From assembly GCF_024323335.1 (NCBI RefSeq), contig NC_066583.1, positions 368,393,680-368,457,679 on the forward strand: DNA of 64,000 nucleotides, in the 5' to 3' direction. Below are positions 59,777 through 64,000 of the stretch, piece by piece. Source of the stretch: Lathyrus oleraceus (lineage: Eukaryota; Streptophyta; Magnoliopsida; Fabales; Fabaceae). Position numbers and translations under genes: made by a program. Positions within the stretch are counted from its first letter, which is position 1; each line of letters begins with the position of its first letter. Under the pieces are notes generated by a model. That model did not search any database and was not told the DNA's origin. It saw nothing but the letters and a program-made list of their open reading frames with translations.

Positions 59777-61880
59777 ATGCCTCCGCGTATTGATCCTACT
59801 GCAAATCGAATCACAAATTGTGATGTTGATTCGGTTTACTATGTTCATCCTAGCGAAGGTCCCAATTCTGTTAGTATTCAACCTCAATTGAATGGTTCGA
59901 ATTACATCTCGTGGTCAAGATCCATGGAAAGAGCTCTTGGAGCTAAGAACAAGCTTGCGTTCATCAACGGATCCATTAGTGTTCCAAGTATCAACGATCT
60001 CAATCGATCTGCATGGGAACGATGAAATTGCCTTGTTCATTCATGGATTCTCAACTCTGTAAGTCCTGCTATCGCACAAACCATTATTTTCTTGGAAAAT
60101 GCTCTTGACGTTTGGATTGATTTCAAAGAAAGATTTGATAAAACCGATAGAATTCGCGTATCTAATTTGCGTGCTGAGATTAACAATCTCAAACAAGGAA
60201 ACAAATATGTTCTTGACTATTTCACTGAACTTCATGGTTTATGGGAAGAATTGAACTCTCATAGACCAATCCCTAGTTGTACTTGTGCTCAACAATGCAG
60301 ATGTGATGCTATGCATAGTGCTCGAGAATTTCGTCTTGAAGATCAGATTATACAATTCTTAACAGGATTGAATGAAAAAAAAATTGTTATCAAAACTCAG
60401 GTTTTGTTACTTGATCCTCTACCATCAATCAACAAAGTATATTCTATGGTTGTTCAATAAGAGAGTAACAATATTTATGTGTTGAGTCAACCTGATTCTA
60501 ATTCATATGATTCCGCTATTGATGAAGCAATTAGACTTGTTAATGCATATGATTCAAGGAAGTTTGCTGGTAAATCTTCCAACTCTTATGGTGGAGCATC
60601 TAACAATAAGAAAGATGGTAGAGTATGCACTTTTTGTCACAAGACTGGCCATACAATTGATGTGTGTTATCGCAAACATGGATTTCCTCCCAAGTTTACC
60701 AGAAAGCAAACATCAACAAATGCTTCTAATGCTGTTGATACACAAAATATGATGAACACTGGAATAGAAGGTTCTCTCAATAATTCAAGTGACAGCATCA
60801 CTCAAGAACAGTATGCTCAATTGATTGGTTTTCTACAACAAACAAATTTGTTGCCTTCCAACCCTACCCCAAATCCAAGTGCCAACCATATTTCCACTCA
60901 TTTTAGTCATACACCAAATGAGAATTCAGGTAAACTTTTTGTTTCTACAGTTTCATGCTCCACTTACATAAAACCTGATTTTTGGATTTTAGATTCTGGT
61001 GCCAATGATCATGTTTGCTCATCTCTTAAATTGTTTAGTTGTTACCACAAATCCAGCCTATCAGTGTTTGTCTACCTAATGGATCTGTTGTTCTAGCTAA
61101 ACATGCAGGAACAATTCAATTTTCCCCTCACTTGCAGATTAATAATGTGTTATACACACCTGATTTTTCCTTAAACCTTGTGTCTGTTTCCAAACTTTGT
61201 CAGTCCACTAATTGCAAATTCATTTTTTCTGCTAATGATTGTTTTATTCAGGATGTGAAAACAAAGAAGATGATTGGTTCGGCTAATCAAGTGGAAGGGT
61301 TGTACAGACTCAGGACAGATATTGATTCCATTCCTGCATAAACTAGTATTTCAAGTATTTCCTCATCCAAACCTCATGTAGAAACTTCAATTCCCAATAA
61401 TTGTAAAATGATCCCTAAACAAGCTTTGTGGTATTTTAGATTGGGCCATTTATCACATGATAGACTTTCCAAAATGGCTCAAATGTATCCTGATATTTTC
61501 AATGACAATAAAGTTGTCTGTGATGTGTGTCACTATGCTAGACATAAGAAACTACCTTACACTTTGAGTCATTCTAAAGCTTCTCAAAATTTTGAATTGT
61601 TGCATTTTGACATCTGGGGTCCTATCTCCACAAATTCTATCCATCATCACAAATATTTTTTGACAGTAGTTGATGATCACAGTAGATTTGCTTGGATCAT
61701 ACTACTTAAAAACAAATATGAAGTTTCTACACATGTTCAACAATTTGTTGCTCTCATAGAAAATCATTGTTCCTTGGATATGTTGTTGGATATAAAGGCT
61801 CTATTTTGCTTGATCTAAATTCATTCAACATTTTCATTTCAAGAAATGTCACTTACCATGAACAGATCTTACCTTACAAA
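59777..61880 (+). pseudogene. Third Ty1/copia element: gag, protease and partial integrase, broken
   Basis: Gag starts at the ATG at 59777 (MPPRIDPT) and is stopped at 60023-60025, then continues to 60458 with the UBN2-type Gag helices, and resumes to about 60690 with a zinc knuckle CTFCHKTGHTIDVC. The protease motif WILDSGANDHV is at about 60981. After a frameshift near 61040 the frame runs to 61339, where a stop interrupts. GAG-pre-integrase (LGHLSHDRL, about 61444) and the start of the integrase core (FDIWGP near 61608, DDHSRFAW near 61672) are open to about 61770. The rest of the integrase core is deleted. Only a short decayed stretch from between integrase and RT follows. No RT, RNase H or 3' LTR was found. 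Confidence 0.85.
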
Positions 61881-62169
61881 AAACAATCTTCATCTATTAC
61901 ACATATTTCACTATTTATTGCAAACTTACATTTTTAGGAGACAAATGCATCAAGAAGCAATAATTCAAGATTCAAAATTTTATGTAAACATCATATAGAT
62001 AAGTGAGTTTGATCATCACCACTAATGACGACTTCACTTCACAATGTTGACATCATCAAAACTAAATAGGTCACCAAATTATTGCAGACATTATACTTGC
62101 AAGTACATAGATCAACGACATATCCTTCTTATGGTTAAATTACTTGGTCTTTTTTTAACTCCATCAAAC
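61881..62169. other. Sequence without a recognised feature
   Basis: Lies between the copia and LINE remnants. No signal recognised. Confidence 0.4.
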
Positions 62170-62375
62170 TAAAAGGGCTGATATGAGAGTTTTTGTGGGT
62201 GGAAATGAGGTTCTAATTTGGGATATTAGGTAGAGAATATTCTTCTTTTCTAGAGAGTTTCCTGTATTTGAAAATCTTATCACTTTACTCGGAAGTGTTA
62301 CTCTCTCTTGGGATAATAACAAGTGAACTAACAAGCATTATAAAGAGGGTTTATTCTTTGTTGCATGTGTCTATC
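62170..62375 (+). pseudogene. LINE remnant, left part
   Basis: A stop-containing frame includes SREFPVFENLI and GSVTLSWDNN, typical of the region between RT and the zf-RVT domain in plant LINEs. It is interrupted at 62375 by a solo LTR and continues at 63741. Confidence 0.6.
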
Positions 62376-63740
62376 TGTAGGAGAATAGCCATCCAAGGCG
62401 CAGCGGAATATAAAAATTTCTCCATTTAGTGATCCTTACGAATGGGCATGATCAGTGATAGAATCGTTACCTCTTGTGGCGATTCAAACCTTTGGTGCAG
62501 ATCTTTGATAATGATCAAAACCTTTGATACAGATCCACGGGGCGATCACGAACGTTGAACGATGACAACGTCTCTACTCAGTCCACACGAACGGATTCCT
62601 TCAATCGCAGTGCTAGCTATTATGAATGAAGGCTTTGAGTGAGAGAAAGAGGGAAACAAAATTCCAAGTCTCTACTTGAATTTCTGTCTGAGTGGATTGG
62701 AGTGACAATGCTTCTACCCAAGGGGTTCTATTTATATAACCACTTGTGTGGGCTTCAAGCTAAAAAGCCCACTTAAGTGTATTTTGGCCCATATCTTATA
62801 ATATGCCCAAAATCACTTAAGTATTTGGTACCTTACCATATTTCGTCTCCCACTTAAGTGCACCGTACCTTACGGTGTTCCTTAGTTACTCTATCTCTCA
62901 TCAATCCGTCCTTTGTGTGTGACCCTATAGGTTTTCACGGCGTTGGCAATTATATTAAATCACGCATTTAACATAATAAACAGTGAGCGGTATCTAGCAA
63001 CACATCACTGCTACCCAAGTCACGAAAATGTCATGTGATATGACAAAACCTCCTGTGATAATAATTATGTGTATAATTACCCCATTGCCCTTATGTCTAT
63101 ATTGAACACAAGGTATAGACCGTGTCATCCTTGTCCAGTTCAATATTGGGCCCATAGACATTTATCCTGTTACGCAGGATTGGCAAATGCCATCTAGGAC
63201 ACTCATGTCCCTCAGCATGCTTCGTGGAGTACCCATCAACTGTCTTTATGGTTATCCAGTTACGAACAACGTTGGATCAACAACAAAGCACTCGACTCTA
63301 CATCTAGGATCCATAGTGGTTTCAGGTCGAAGAGTGGTATACACTATTATCACCATGAGAATAACTTATGACACTTTGCATAACTTTCTATATAGTATTC
63401 TCATAGCGGGTCAATCCGGTATAAATATTACTCCTAATATTCATGCCTATGTTTAAGACTTGATAACTCTTTATCCATGATCCATGAGATGTGATCATCA
63501 GTCTACAAACATAATAGTCTTAATGCTTTAATGTTATCCCACTTCACATTAAAGCTCGACTACGGATACTTTAAGAATAGTGTCCTTATGTTTAATGTGT
63601 TCTCATGATTAAGTCACACTTAATACATTAAACGGACTATCTATTCCAGGGACTTTATTAATCAACCATAATAAAGAAAATGCCTTTAAATAATTCAATA
63701 CAAGTACCAAAAGTATTGGCCTCTAGGGCTTACACCAACA
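62376..63740 (-). mobile_element. Complete solo LTR (1,365 bp), probably Ty1/copia
   Basis: On the minus strand it starts TGTTGGTGTAAGCC and ends TCTCCTACA. It is flanked by the 5-base duplication CTATC at 62371-62375 and 63741-63745. A TATATAAATAG box on the minus strand near 62730 supports that orientation. No internal sequence is present. The open frame at 63187-63456 on the other strand is not considered a gene. Confidence 0.88.
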
Positions 63741-64000
63741 CTATCATGTTCAGTTTGTTGGCTCCTCGCCATTATCTTTGGAAGAGAATTTGATTCTTCC
63801 TCTAATCCATATCAATTGGGCTCCTCCTAGAATGGTGGTCTTCTCTTGAAAACTTTTGTAAGATATATTCTCTTCTAGAGAGAACCTGGCAAAGAAGAGG
63901 GTGATTAATGATCCTATATGGCTTTCTTGTCCTTTTTGTAGGGATTCGATTGAGTTAGTGTCTCATCTTTTTTGTTACTTGTGAGTTAGCTTTATTAGTG
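63741..64000 (+). pseudogene. LINE remnant, right part, zf-RVT domain (continues beyond the window)
   Basis: The decayed frame contains INWAPPRMVVFS, then RENLAKKRVI, then CPFC and SHLFCY, the order of the zinc-binding zf-RVT region at the C-terminus of plant LINE polymerases. At least three stops (two TGA, one TAA) break it. Confidence 0.75.

Noticed and set aside
63187..63456. 89-codon plus-strand ORF
   Set aside because: It is wholly within a solo LTR with clear ends and target duplication, and antisense to its transcription.

Overview
The window is nuclear DNA from a plant. It is almost certainly from a legume of the pea/vetch tribe (Fabeae). Reasons: very long (about 5 kb) LTRs of Ogre-like Tat-lineage Ty3/gypsy elements, a Tekay-type chromovirus, several Ty1/copia remnants, a LINE remnant, a plant initiator tRNA, and one spliced plant gene, a WNK11-type kinase. 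Most of the 64 kb is nested transposable elements. The tribe-level assignment is inference; the element identities come from domains, LTR ends, primer sites and target-site duplications (TSDs) visible in the sequence.

1-25.15 kb: three nested Tat elements. An old minus-strand pol remnant (24655-25150) received a plus-strand element (7984-24654). That element has a 5,017-bp 3' LTR, an intact gag, a shredded pol without protease or RT catalytic site, and a repeat-rich 3' UTR. A second, minus-strand Tat element (1-7983: 5' LTR, PBS, leader, start of gag) is inserted in its 5' LTR. The missing left parts should lie outside the window.

25.15-36.9 kb: low-copy or decayed sequence. It holds a complete solo LTR (26646-27603, TSD GAAGC), a small acidic ORF of unknown identity, a (TA)n tract, the WNK11-like gene (coding exons 32827-33330 and 33537-33935, probable 5' UTR intron) and a putative inverted-repeat DNA element.

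36.9-47.9 kb: a decayed Ty1/copia element whose integrase is split by a young, apparently intact 8.4-kb Tekay-type element (39159-47558, TSD AAAGT, one 1456-residue Gag-Pol frame with chromodomain-like tail).

47.9-64 kb: decayed repeats. These are a copia pol remnant, a minus-strand Tat-like LTR region carrying a hAT-like MITE, a compound microsatellite and a locally duplicated patch, a 56-bp tandem array, an initiator tRNA-Met gene, another copia pseudogene, and a LINE remnant interrupted by a second complete solo LTR (62376-63740, TSD CTATC).

The only likely host genes are the WNK kinase and tRNA-iMet. The most unusual signals are (a) a gag-only Tat element with few LTR differences but ruined pol, implying movement in trans, and (b) about twenty motifs in its 3' UTR that resemble the complement of its own primer-binding site.
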